From Marifrigoribacter sp047730175 (GTDB taxonomy: Bacteria; Bacteroidota; Bacteroidia; Flavobacteriales; Flavobacteriaceae), in contig NZ_CP159833.1 of NCBI RefSeq assembly GCF_047730175.1, positions 1,674,001 to 1,738,000 of the forward strand: DNA of 64,000 nt, given 5' to 3'. Within the stretch, counting starts at the first letter, position 1; each line of letters starts with the position of its first letter. The notes beneath the pieces were generated by a model, which saw nothing but the letters and a program-made list of their open reading frames with translations, was not told where the DNA came from and ran no database searches. A program made the position numbers and the translations under genes. Below are positions 54,619 to 62,098 of this stretch, in pieces.

Positions 54619-54813
54619 ATGTCAAAAAATATCATCAAACTATTATCGAATGGTTTATCGCAAGAAGATATTAGTTTTCAATTTAAAAACAACCAAACCT
54701 CTCCAAGTAGTTTAAGTTCCATCGAAAAGCGACTTAACAAGCTTAAAATCCAATTCAAAGCCATTAATTCTATCCACTTAGTTTCTATTGTAAAAGATGT
54801 AGGTCTTATATAA
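54619..54813 (+). pseudogene. Truncated second copy of the response-regulator HTH domain
   Basis: A 64-residue frame from ATG 54619 (MSKNIIKLLSNGLSQEDISF) to 54813. It matches the last 60 residues of the regulator at 51574, with about a quarter of residues changed (for example KNNQTSPSSLSSIEKRLNKL). The receiver domain is absent. Similarity begins just after 54619, so the break point is sharp. It is probably a remnant, but the frame is open and a start codon is present, so a free-standing DNA-binding miniprotein that competes with the full regulator is possible. Confidence 0.75.
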
Positions 54814-54936
54814 AACTACAATAAGGGAAACCGTAACATAACAGGTGCCAAGCAACGTATGTTTGTGTTGGTTATTCGCTTGCCCTAAAACCTGGGGATA
54901 GATTTTTTAAAAGCGAAACAACTTCAATCCCTTACG
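54805..54936 (+). repeat. Direct repeat, right copy, flanking the rhodopsin locus
   Basis: It is identical to 52231-52362 except for one base (G for A after CAATAAGG). The distance between copies is 2574 bases. The adjacent coding parts of the duplication are much more divergent. Confidence 0.95.
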
Positions 54937-54957
54937 GAATACCGTAAGGGATTTTTG
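54926..54957 (+). terminator. Terminator at the end of the right repeat
   Basis: AATCCCTTACGG (54926-54937) pairs with CCGTAAGGGATT (54942-54953) around AATA, then T-run. The loop differs from the left copy, so the stem has been kept while the loop changed. Confidence 0.85.
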
Positions 54958-55004
54958 ATTTTAGTGATTAAGTTTGGAGTGGTATAATTTTAAAACATAT
55001 TATC

Positions 55005-55151
55005 ATGGCAGTTAAACATACACCAACAGCAGAAGTTTATAAAGGACAAAAAGGTGGAACTACAGGGTGTGGCTTTAATACAAATGAGAATTCAGATCAT
55101 TGGGTAAGCTCAAGTGAAAAAATAAGTTGCAATAAAAATGGATGTAAATAA
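55005..55151 (+). CDS. Small Cys-containing protein, unknown
   Basis: A 48-residue frame, ATG at 55005. It has no signal peptide. Three Cys lie in TTGCGFNTNENS, KISCNKN and NGCK. It is hydrophilic and Gly/Asn/Ser-rich. It starts 48 bases after the right-repeat terminator and ends nine bases before the next gene on the same strand, so it probably opens an operon. I do not recognise it. The close packing and plausible protein composition support a real gene. Confidence 0.5.
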   Translation: MAVKHTPTAEVYKGQKGGTTGCGFNTNENSDHWVSSSEKISCNKNGCK

Positions 55152-55160
55152 AGAGACATT

Positions 55161-55493
55161 ATGAAGTCAATAGTATTAAAATTTCTAATTGGAATTTTTA
55201 TAGTAGGAACCTTCTTTAGGTTGTTCTGTGGAATTTTTGTAATTCAACCCATTGGAGCAATACCTGAAGGTGCTACTATTGTTTATTGGAGAAGCGGTAT
55301 AAATTTGAATTTAGATTTCATTTCATCCGCTGATGGAGTTTTGGAAAAATCAGGAACTGGAGTATCGCTTTTGGGAAGAGGTGTTATTCTTGCCAAAGTT
55401 GCAAAACCCATTAAAAAAAGAGAAATAGTTAGGTTTAATTATTCAGAAACTTTTTATTTATGGTCTACAGGTGAAAATAAATATAATAAATAA
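55161..55493 (+). CDS. Small membrane-anchored protein, unknown
   Basis: A 110-residue protein with one N-terminal hydrophobic segment (about 5-31), followed by a beta-type domain: IPEGATIVYWRSGINLNLDF and REIVRFNYSETFYLWSTGEN at the end. It follows the Cys-containing small gene by nine bases. A remnant of a second copy of its C-terminus is found at 56285-56371. Unrecognised family. Confidence 0.7.
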   Translation: MKSIVLKFLIGIFIVGTFFRLFCGIFVIQPIGAIPEGATIVYWRSGINLNLDFISSADGVLEKSGTGVSLLGRGVILAKVAKPIKKREIVRFNYSETFYLWSTGENKYNK

Positions 55494-55528
55494 AGAGTCA
55501 ATTTCAACTTTCATTAAAAACGAACCAA

Positions 55529-56251
55529 ATGAAAAAAATCACCCTATTTGTTTTACTTATCACCCTTTTAATTCCTAAATCAAATGCCCAAAACGATGGA
55601 GCTGCTGCAGCTGCTGTAATTGGGGGTGTTTTGGCAATTGGAGCTGGAATAGCTGCAGTTGAAAGCATGAAGGAACAAGCAGAGTTGACCGCCACAGAAT
55701 GGTTACTGTCCAATCACCCAGAGTTAACGAGTTTCTATGTGAGGACCTTAGATTTCAAAGGGAAAAAACTAAAGGATATGTCATCTGTATCTGTAATTAC
55801 ATTTAAAATCAGAGAATTTGAACCCTCAGATGATGAAATTACTTATGGCAAAAAAAGAGTACTTTTCGGTTTTACAAGCCATGGATGGATTAGTGAATAC
55901 GGTATCAATTTTAACAAAATACGATGGTTTTTTATAGATGATACCGAGTGGATGAACATGATGGTAGCTTATGTAAAAGTTGCTTCTAATGAAACTAACA
56001 TGGAGCAGATTAAAGTAACCCTTGAAACAGGTAATGTAGTTAACAAAGGTGTAAAAATTAAAAGTAAACTAGTAATTCCGTTTTATAAACTGAAGGGCGA
56101 TATGTATGTGGTTACAGACTATTCTCAGGATTTAAAATTAATATATAATGAACGCTCTTTAGGTATTTATTTGAAGGAAACGAATGATTTGGTGCAAATA
56201 AGAAGAAGTACAATTATTGAAATACATGACTTTCTCTTTCCCAATGATTAA
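55529..56251 (+). CDS. Secreted protein of unknown function with Ala/Gly-rich helix
   Basis: A 240-residue protein with signal peptide (1-20, ending SNAQ). A small-residue helix follows (GAAAAAVIGGVLAIGAGIAAVES), which could be a glycine-zipper-like membrane segment. The main domain (about 55-235) has WLLSNHPELTSFYVRTLDF, FGFTSHGWISEYGINF and a C-terminal IIEIHDFLFP. I have a vague memory of similar flavobacterial proteins without assigned role. Same strand and close spacing as its neighbours. Confidence 0.75.
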   Translation: MKKITLFVLLITLLIPKSNAQNDGAAAAAVIGGVLAIGAGIAAVESMKEQAELTATEWLLSNHPELTSFYVRTLDFKGKKLKDMSSVSVITFKIREFEPSDDEITYGKKRVLFGFTSHGWISEYGINFNKIRWFFIDDTEWMNMMVAYVKVASNETNMEQIKVTLETGNVVNKGVKIKSKLVIPFYKLKGDMYVVTDYSQDLKLIYNERSLGIYLKETNDLVQIRRSTIIEIHDFLFPND

Positions 56252-56284
56252 TTAAAAAAGTTTCATAACAAATGTTATAATCAA

Positions 56285-56371
56285 CATAATGAAGAAAAAG
56301 AAATATTCAGGTTTGGTTATTCAGAGACACTATATTTATGGTCTACAAACGGAAAAACTTATGAAAATTAA
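56285..56371 (+). pseudogene. C-terminal remnant of a paralogue of the 55161 gene
   Basis: The frame ending at TAA 56369-56371 reads EIFRFGYSETLYLWSTNGK, closely matching EIVRFNYSETFYLWSTGEN at the end of the gene at 55161. No start and no upstream part remain. It suggests that a two-gene unit was duplicated and one copy decayed. Confidence 0.75.
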
Positions 56372-56406
56372 AACAGCAACATAATATTCAACTTTTAATT
56401 AAATAA

Positions 56407-56916
56407 ATGCTAAAAAACCCTAGACAATTTAATCTATTTATTTTATTGCTATTTGTTACTTCTATAACAATAGCCCAAACCATCACAGGCAAAGTAATCG
56501 CTATTACAGATGGCGATACCTTCAAGCTCCTTACCAACGATTCCATTGTTCATAGAGTCCGATTGGCAAACATCGACTGTCCAGAAAAAAAACAAGCCTT
56601 TTCAAAACAAGCAAAACAGTTTGTTTCCGAAGCTATTTTCAGTAAAACAGTACAAGTAGAGGTGTTAAAAAAAGACCGATACAGACGATTGATAGCAAAT
56701 GTGTTTTATGGAGATTCTTTAAATTTAAATCACCAACTCGTCAAAAATGGTTTCGCTTGGCATTACCTAAAATATTCAAAGGATCCAATCTTACAAAGTC
56801 TAGAAGATCAAGCTAGAAAAAAGAAAATTGGCCTGTGGCAAGACCCAACAGCAATAGCACCATGGGTGTGGCGGGACAATAAAAAGAAAAATTATAAAAA
56901 GTCAAAAAAACAATAG
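56407..56916 (+). CDS. Secreted thermonuclease (SNase-like)
   Basis: A 169-residue protein with signal peptide (1-23, ending TIAQ) and one staphylococcal-nuclease domain. The catalytic set is present: Arg52 and Glu60 in VRLANIDCPE, Arg94 in DRYRRLIANV, and the Ca-site Asp in ITDGDTF. The end is Lys-rich. It cleaves DNA and RNA outside the cytoplasm. It is followed by a small Cys protein that commonly accompanies such nucleases, so the two may work together. Confidence 0.92.
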   Translation: MLKNPRQFNLFILLLFVTSITIAQTITGKVIAITDGDTFKLLTNDSIVHRVRLANIDCPEKKQAFSKQAKQFVSEAIFSKTVQVEVLKKDRYRRLIANVFYGDSLNLNHQLVKNGFAWHYLKYSKDPILQSLEDQARKKKIGLWQDPTAIAPWVWRDNKKKNYKKSKKQ

Positions 56917-56981
56917 CATGATTTTTATCATTACATAAAAACGTAAATTGTATCATATTTAAAAAAACCCCAGTTGATAAT

Positions 56982-57203
56982 ATGAAACCCTTAAAAATAT
57001 TTTTTACTGCCATTGCCTTTATATTCCTTACTTCATACTCATATATCCCCAACGAAGTATATATCTGTACAGGGAAGTACAGTAAAAAATACCATTATAC
57101 AAATAAGTGTAGAGGCCTGTCTAATTGCAAAGGAAGCATTAAAGAAGTGACTTTAAGCGATGCTAAAAATTTTGGAAGAACCTTATGTGGATGGGAGGAT
57201 TAA
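56982..57203 (+). CDS. Small secreted Cys protein next to thermonuclease
   Basis: A 73-residue protein with signal peptide (about 1-20). The mature part has YICTGKYSKKYHYTNKCRG and LSNCKGSIKEVTLSDAKNFG with final LCGWED. The His-x-x-x-x-Cys and Cys spacing resemble a small metal-binding or disulphide-stabilised fold. I recall comparable proteins beside secreted thermonucleases. Its function is unknown. It ends shortly before a strong terminator. Confidence 0.75.
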   Translation: MKPLKIFFTAIAFIFLTSYSYIPNEVYICTGKYSKKYHYTNKCRGLSNCKGSIKEVTLSDAKNFGRTLCGWED

Positions 57204-57230
57204 TTCAAAAAAAAGTGTAATTTTAAAATC

Positions 57231-57278
57231 TATCCCCACTTCATTCTGCTTAGGCGGAATAGGTGGGGTATTTTTTTT
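57231..57278 (+). terminator. Terminator of the secreted-nuclease cluster
   Basis: TATCCCCACTT and AGGTGGGGTA form the outer stem, ATTCTGC and GCGGAAT (one G-U pair) the inner stem, loop TTAG, then T-run. It closes the cluster from 55005. Confidence 0.88.
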
Positions 57279-57409
57279 AATAAAAACTGAATGAAAATAA
57301 AAACAAACCCTTCGCTTCAACATCAAACAAAAGCATCAAACAAAAGAGATATACTAATAACAGCTATTTTTGTAAACACTTCGTCTTCGACTCACCTATT
57401 AATAAGAGG

Positions 57410-58753
57410 TTAGTTTTCAAAGATATCAATTACATTTTCACCTATTTGATAGCCTTGAATTAGCCCGAGGTCGATCCCTTCCTGAAAATGAATTCCGCCA
57501 TATAATCTCGAAATAGCAGCTTCTTCTGCCATATCATAAAAGGTGTCATAATCTCTGGGTGTTCCATCAATATCTGTTCGGTCTTCATGTGTACGATCTG
57601 TAAAGCTATAGTCTTCGCCAAATATGGAAGTTAAAATTTTTGCAAGAGCGCCAGATTGTACCGAGTGACCTGAGGTGTATTCTGGAAAGGGTGGAGTCTC
57701 TAAAATTGTCCCCCAATTTGCGTCAATCTGATTATTAATAACCGTAACGGGACGTGGGTAATTTGTGGTGTATTTTACTTTCCAGCAAGAAATAAAAGCG
57801 TCGTTAATACCAACAGCTAATTTTGCAAATGCCTCAGAAGCAGCAAATAGATCGATATTATTGTCATTAATTAGTTGATTGAGAATAGAGATAGAATGTC
57901 CAGGAGGTGTCGCAGAAGTTTGTGGATCGTCCGACCAAAATTCAGCAATAACAATTTGTTCCGGTGTAGCATTATTTACGACATCATATACCTCAAGTGC
58001 TCTTATATAATAGATAGAGTTAGTATCAGTGCTATACGCTGGAGGATCTGCTGGAGTGGTATTTTCAACATTAAGCGTTATAAAGGGTCTATTATCTCCC
58101 CAATACGGCTGTAACGCTTGTTGGTCTATAGCGGTTGGCTTCCAAAATTCAACCCCTGGGAGAGGTTCGTACTCACTAGGAAAATTATTAAATTGACATT
58201 CAAAACCACCATCAGTTGAAGCCCATAATAAAATTTCATCTACTAAATTAAGAGCAAATACAATAGACCGGTTAATTACTTCGCTGTCGGTATCATTTAA
58301 AAATTGATCGCTAAATTCAGTTTCCAAGTCAAGAATACTCGTATAGTTACTAGGCGAAGCATTAGAGTAAAAATATTTGGTCATACTTGCTAAGGTTGAA
58401 TTAACAACGGTTGGCCAGTGGTATTCTAAACCATCCATATAAGTGGTTTCTAAATTTAACCCGTTTAATTTACCTGATAATGATGTTTTATTAGCCATGC
58501 CTACTTGGGTAGATTCGTATAAAGCCACGCCAGTATATCCAAATGCTCTTGCCGCTACAGGCGGTGTATAACCAGCGGTTTCTGTGGTTAGTACTTTAAT
58601 TAGATTAAACCAACGTACCACAACTTCCGAATTAAATTGATCTGGGCTTATAAATTCAGATTCGTTTGTAATAGGATCATTGTCAGACTCACAGGAGTTA
58701 AATACAATGATTAGAAGGATTGCGAGGTAGGGGAATCTAATTTTTTTTAACAT
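57410..58753 (-). CDS. Vanadium-dependent haloperoxidase-type lipoprotein (PAP2 superfamily)
   Basis: A 447-residue lipoprotein (lipobox FNSC, Cys21). The C-terminal half has the vanadate/phosphate site of the PAP2/haloperoxidase superfamily: KVKYTTNYPRPVT, EYTSGHSVQSGAL (SGH) and SRLYGGIHFQEG (R-x5-H). The helical N-terminal half matches the haloperoxidase layout. The ATG at 58753 begins the lipoprotein signal; a GTG 18 bases upstream is less likely. Family members oxidise halides or dephosphorylate phosphate esters; which applies cannot be told. Confidence 0.85.
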   Translation of the reverse strand: MLKKIRFPYLAILLIIVFNSCESDNDPITNESEFISPDQFNSEVVVRWFNLIKVLTTETAGYTPPVAARAFGYTGVALYESTQVGMANKTSLSGKLNGLNLETTYMDGLEYHWPTVVNSTLASMTKYFYSNASPSNYTSILDLETEFSDQFLNDTDSEVINRSIVFALNLVDEILLWASTDGGFECQFNNFPSEYEPLPGVEFWKPTAIDQQALQPYWGDNRPFITLNVENTTPADPPAYSTDTNSIYYIRALEVYDVVNNATPEQIVIAEFWSDDPQTSATPPGHSISILNQLINDNNIDLFAASEAFAKLAVGINDAFISCWKVKYTTNYPRPVTVINNQIDANWGTILETPPFPEYTSGHSVQSGALAKILTSIFGEDYSFTDRTHEDRTDIDGTPRDYDTFYDMAEEAAISRLYGGIHFQEGIDLGLIQGYQIGENVIDIFEN

Positions 58754-58847
58754 TTTTTGTTTTTTTAACACTTACAATACTAGTTGTTTTTTATGGAACA
58801 ATCCTATTTAGTATTTCCCTTTTTTATAATTAATTGAATAAAAAAAG

Positions 58848-59009
58848 CTATTGTTTTAGTGTATCAGGAGTATTTGCTCCCTTAATAATCGCCTTCAAAC
58901 GTTCTTTTCGGGTAGTTTGTTCCTTCTTTAATTTATTCTTTTTACGATTCATCAACTTGGTATGCTTGGCCTTGTTTTGCGTATTTTTTTCTTTTCCTTT
59001 TTTACCCAT
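58848..59009 (-). CDS. Small strongly basic protein, unknown
   Basis: A 53-residue frame on the minus strand starting MGKKGKEKNTQNKAKHTK and ending NTPDTLKQ. Over a third of residues are Lys or Arg, as in small ribosome- or nucleic-acid-associated proteins. It is preceded by an AT-rich region and lies 94 bases upstream of the haloperoxidase gene on the same strand. I recall similar very basic 50-residue proteins in Flavobacteria, of unknown function. An opposite-strand frame of similar length has a far less plausible composition. Confidence 0.55.
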   Translation of the reverse strand: MGKKGKEKNTQNKAKHTKLMNRKKNKLKKEQTTRKERLKAIIKGANTPDTLKQ

Positions 59010-59078
59010 TGTGTAATAATATTTGCAAATATAAAAAATAAACTAAGGACTAAAACCGTCCTACTATTCAAATTTCTT

Positions 59079-59180
59079 GTCATCCTGAACTTGCCTGCAC
59101 TGAGCTTGTCGAAGTGATTCAGGATTCATCATGATGTTAATTATTTGTAAAATGGATTCCGTGTCAAGCACGGAATGACA
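59079..59180. repeat. REP-like extragenic element
   Basis: It begins GTCATCCTGAACTTGCC, contains TGATTCAGGATTCAT and GGATTCCGTGTCAAGCACGG, and ends GGAATGACA. It is related to 12159-12248 and 60891-60918. The ends are inverted (TGTCATCC and GGAATGACA), typical of this family. Confidence 0.75.
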
Positions 59181-59392
59181 AGAGCTTATTGAATTGACTT
59201 CAATTCGTTTAACTTTAAAAGAGATAGAAGGGGAAATGATTAGAATTTTTTAGCAATGGAAAAAAGTAATGGAAAAAAAATAAAGTTAAAACAAACCAAA
59301 CACAACGTTAAAAGCAAGATAAATGTAACAAATCATGCCATCATTCGTCTTCATAACACATACATTTATCCCATCAACGGAAACAAATTAAC

Positions 59393-60883
59393 ATGAACAG
59401 AGCATTACTTTTTATAACTACTTTTAGTATATTATTCATTTCAGCGATAGCGCAATCTCAATCCTTTTCAGCAAAAGTAGTAGATGAAAAAACAGGAGAT
59501 CCTATCTCCTATGCCACAGTGCAAACCGGAAAACACAGCGGGGTCATTACCAATGAAGAAGGAGAATTTACCTTAAAAGAATCGCAGGTTGCCAAACTAA
59601 AAGATTCTATTTTTATTTCCTCTATGGGATTTGAAACCAAAGGTTTTTTAATTGAGAACATGACAGAAGGGTTGATAACATTAACTTCCAAACCCTTTGA
59701 ACTTAAAAGTGTGTTTTTATCTACAAATAATTATTCTGCAGAGGAGATTATAGCGTTAGTAAAAGAAAATATAGATGCCAATTATGCGGTAAATCTTTCA
59801 AAAAAGAAAATATTTTTTAGACAGTCAGATCTTAATAAGATGAAAAAAGTAGGAATCGAATTTGTGAAGTCTACTATAGAAGAATTAGATAAAAACCTCA
59901 TCGATAGTATTGCAGGGTTAATTCCTAGAAAGTCTGAATATTACCGCGAAGCCGTGGGCGATTTCTATGGCGATTATAGCAACCATAAATTGTTTGTGGA
60001 TAAAGGAGCTGAATTATATGATAAGAACGCAGATGTTTCTATGGATGGGCTTTCAGAAAAAATGGAGAAGATCTTTAAAGACAATGTAAAACCAAATTCA
60101 TATTTAAAAATAAAATCGGGTTGGTTTGGCACTAAAGTTCAGTTAGATTCTTTATTAATTGCTGAAAAAGATGAAGATGCCAAAGTAAAAGTTGAAAATA
60201 CCGATGATCAGATCTTTCAGGAAAAAGTCAAGGACCACATTTCTTGGATGTATGAAGAACTCTTTTTTCATGAAGATTCTAAACTAGACATGTTAACAAA
60301 GTCCAATCGATACGAATTTACCTTAGATAATTATACCTTCATAGATGAAGAGTCTGTGTACATTATACGCTTTGAGCCTAAAGGGAGGAAAGATTTTGAA
60401 GGGGTGATGTATGTCAATACAGAAGACTTCGCGATTATGCGTGTAGAGTTTAACAATGTACGTCCCTTAAAGAAATTTGGTTTGTTAGGCATTAGTTACC
60501 GTCACAATTTGTTTAGAGGAAAGATGTTATTCAATAAAAATGGAAAAGGGACCTATAGCCCTAAGTACATCGAATTAGAAAGTGGAAGTGTATTTGGAGT
60601 AGATCGCCCTTTAAGTGTTATTGAAAAGAATAAATTTGTTAAAGGAAGACGTAAGCAAAATGAATTAGCTTTAGAGTTAGATATAAAAACGACCTCTATC
60701 AATAAATTCGAATTGGTGATTTATGATTCTGAAGAAATATCTCAAGGAGCTTATGACAGCGCTTTAGAAAATCCTAAGATGAAAGCAGATTATTTGTCTC
60801 AATACGATCCATCCTTCTGGGCAGGGTATAATATTATGGAACCCAATGCTGCGATTCAAGAATTTAAAGTTCTGGAAGAATAA
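59393..60883 (+). CDS. CarboxypepD_reg-like domain protein, secreted
   Basis: A 496-residue protein with signal peptide (1-20, ending AIAQ). Residues 24-100 are a CarboxypepD_reg-like (transthyretin-type) domain: FSAKVVDEKTGDPISYATVQ and VITNEEGEFTL. The rest is a helix/beta region followed by a beta-strand-rich end, as in Bacteroidota proteins of this layout without a TonB barrel. Location is likely outer membrane or periplasm. Function not known. It stands alone between a repeat-bearing gap and era. Confidence 0.82.
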   Translation: MNRALLFITTFSILFISAIAQSQSFSAKVVDEKTGDPISYATVQTGKHSGVITNEEGEFTLKESQVAKLKDSIFISSMGFETKGFLIENMTEGLITLTSKPFELKSVFLSTNNYSAEEIIALVKENIDANYAVNLSKKKIFFRQSDLNKMKKVGIEFVKSTIEELDKNLIDSIAGLIPRKSEYYREAVGDFYGDYSNHKLFVDKGAELYDKNADVSMDGLSEKMEKIFKDNVKPNSYLKIKSGWFGTKVQLDSLLIAEKDEDAKVKVENTDDQIFQEKVKDHISWMYEELFFHEDSKLDMLTKSNRYEFTLDNYTFIDEESVYIIRFEPKGRKDFEGVMYVNTEDFAIMRVEFNNVRPLKKFGLLGISYRHNLFRGKMLFNKNGKGTYSPKYIELESGSVFGVDRPLSVIEKNKFVKGRRKQNELALELDIKTTSINKFELVIYDSEEISQGAYDSALENPKMKADYLSQYDPSFWAGYNIMEPNAAIQEFKVLEE

Positions 60884-60890
60884 TCTTTTT

Positions 60891-60918
60891 GTCATTCTGA
60901 ACTTGGTTCAGAATCTCA
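60891..60918 (+). repeat. Short REP-like element downstream of 59393 gene
   Basis: GTCATTCTGAACTTGGTTCAG followed by AATCTCA. A half-copy of the element seen at 59079-59180. Confidence 0.6.
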
Positions 60919-60994
60919 TTAATGCAAAAAAGATTTGAAACATTTTGGAAAGTAAAAAAAGAGAATAAAGAAATCAAAGAGATTTTTACTATTG

Positions 60995-61002
60995 TATCTT
61001 TG
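60995..61002 (+). promoter_or_regulatory. -7 promoter box of era (TATCTTTG)
   Basis: TATCTTTG fits TAnnTTTG and ends 13 bases before the ATG. It is identical to the box of the initiator tRNA. No clear -33 TTG. Confidence 0.55.
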
Positions 61003-61015
61003 CACAAAAATTTAA

Positions 61016-61897
61016 ATGTCTCATAAAGCAGGATTTGTAAATATTATAGGAAACCCCAACGTGGGGAAAAGTACCTTAATGAATGCCTTTGTAGGGGAAC
61101 GTCTTTCAATTATCACATCGAAAGCACAGACCACTCGCCATCGTATTTTGGGTATTGTGAATGGAGAAGATTTTCAGATGATATTAAGTGATACGCCTGG
61201 GATTCTTAAACCTGCCTATGAATTACAAGAAAGCATGATGAGTTTTGTGAAATCTGCTTTCGAAGATGCCGATGTGTTGCTTTATTTAGTAGAGTTGGGC
61301 GAAAAAGATTTAAAAGATGAAGATTTCCTCCGTAAAATAACCAATGCAAAGATTCCTGTATTATTATTGATCAATAAAATTGACAAAGGGAACGAAGAAT
61401 TGTTAGCTGAATCTATGAAGCTGTGGCAAGAGAAAGTGCCAAACGCCCAAATGTTTGCTATTTCAGCCCTAGAAAATTTTGGAGTACAAGAAGTGTTTCA
61501 AGAGATTATAAAATTACTGCCAGAATCACCTGCTTTTTATCCGAAAGATCAATTAACGGACAAGCCTGAGCGATTTTTTGTTAATGAAATTGTACGCGAA
61601 AAAATACTCATGCATTACAAAAAAGAGATTCCTTATTCCGTAGAAATTGAAACGGAAGAGTTTTATGAGGAAGATGAAATTATTCGCATCCGAAGCATCA
61701 TCATGGTAGAACGTGAAACTCAAAAAGGAATTATTATTGGGCATAAAGGAACTGCCATTAAGCGGGTAGGTGTTGAAGCTCGAAGGGATTTACAAAAGTT
61801 CTTCGGAAAGCAAGTCCATATCGAATTAGTAGCAAAAGTGAATAAAAATTGGCGTAGTAACGACCGTCAGTTAAAACGTTTTGGCTATAATAAATAA
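61016..61897 (+). CDS. era: GTPase Era
   Basis: A 293-residue Ras-like GTPase with a C-terminal KH domain, needed for 16S rRNA maturation and 30S assembly. GTPase motifs: GNPNVGKST (G1), T in KAQTTRH (G2), DTPG (G3), NKID (G4) and SALEN (G5). The KH domain has GHKGTAIKRVGVEARRDLQKF. Length is usual. Confidence 0.97.
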   Translation: MSHKAGFVNIIGNPNVGKSTLMNAFVGERLSIITSKAQTTRHRILGIVNGEDFQMILSDTPGILKPAYELQESMMSFVKSAFEDADVLLYLVELGEKDLKDEDFLRKITNAKIPVLLLINKIDKGNEELLAESMKLWQEKVPNAQMFAISALENFGVQEVFQEIIKLLPESPAFYPKDQLTDKPERFFVNEIVREKILMHYKKEIPYSVEIETEEFYEEDEIIRIRSIIMVERETQKGIIIGHKGTAIKRVGVEARRDLQKFFGKQVHIELVAKVNKNWRSNDRQLKRFGYNK

Positions 61898-61920
61898 GGA
61901 ATTTATTCTTTGTGTATTAC

Positions 61921-62034
61921 CTAATTCATAAAGGTATATAATTCATGTATTTGTACAAGTCCAGTTTGTTTTAATTCTTTAGAAAACCGAGGACCTAAGA
62001 TGACTTCATTTTTTTCCGAAGCATAAATAAAAAA
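61921..62034 (-). pseudogene. Possible C-terminal remnant of a lost gene
   Basis: On the minus strand, in the gap between era and der, an open frame reads FFIYASEKNEVILGPRFSKE and LKQTGLVQIHELYTFMN before TAG (61921-61923). A TGA interrupts it just upstream and no start is present. Its composition is protein-like. I do not recognise the source protein. Chance is possible for 37 codons in AT-rich DNA. Confidence 0.35.
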
Positions 62035-62073
62035 TCAAGTCAATGTACTGTTTTTTCTTCAAACTCTAAACAC

Positions 62074-62081
62074 TACATTTG
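62074..62081 (+). promoter_or_regulatory. -7 promoter box of der (TACATTTG)
   Basis: TACATTTG fits TAnnTTTG, 17 bases before the der ATG. The -33 region is not clear. Confidence 0.5.
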
Positions 62082-62098
62082 CAAACAATTAAAAAAAT

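Noticed and set aside
58834..59016. Plus-strand 60-codon frame opposite the basic small protein
   Set aside because: Phe/Cys-rich composition without signal features; the minus-strand frame has a typical Lys/Arg-rich protein composition.
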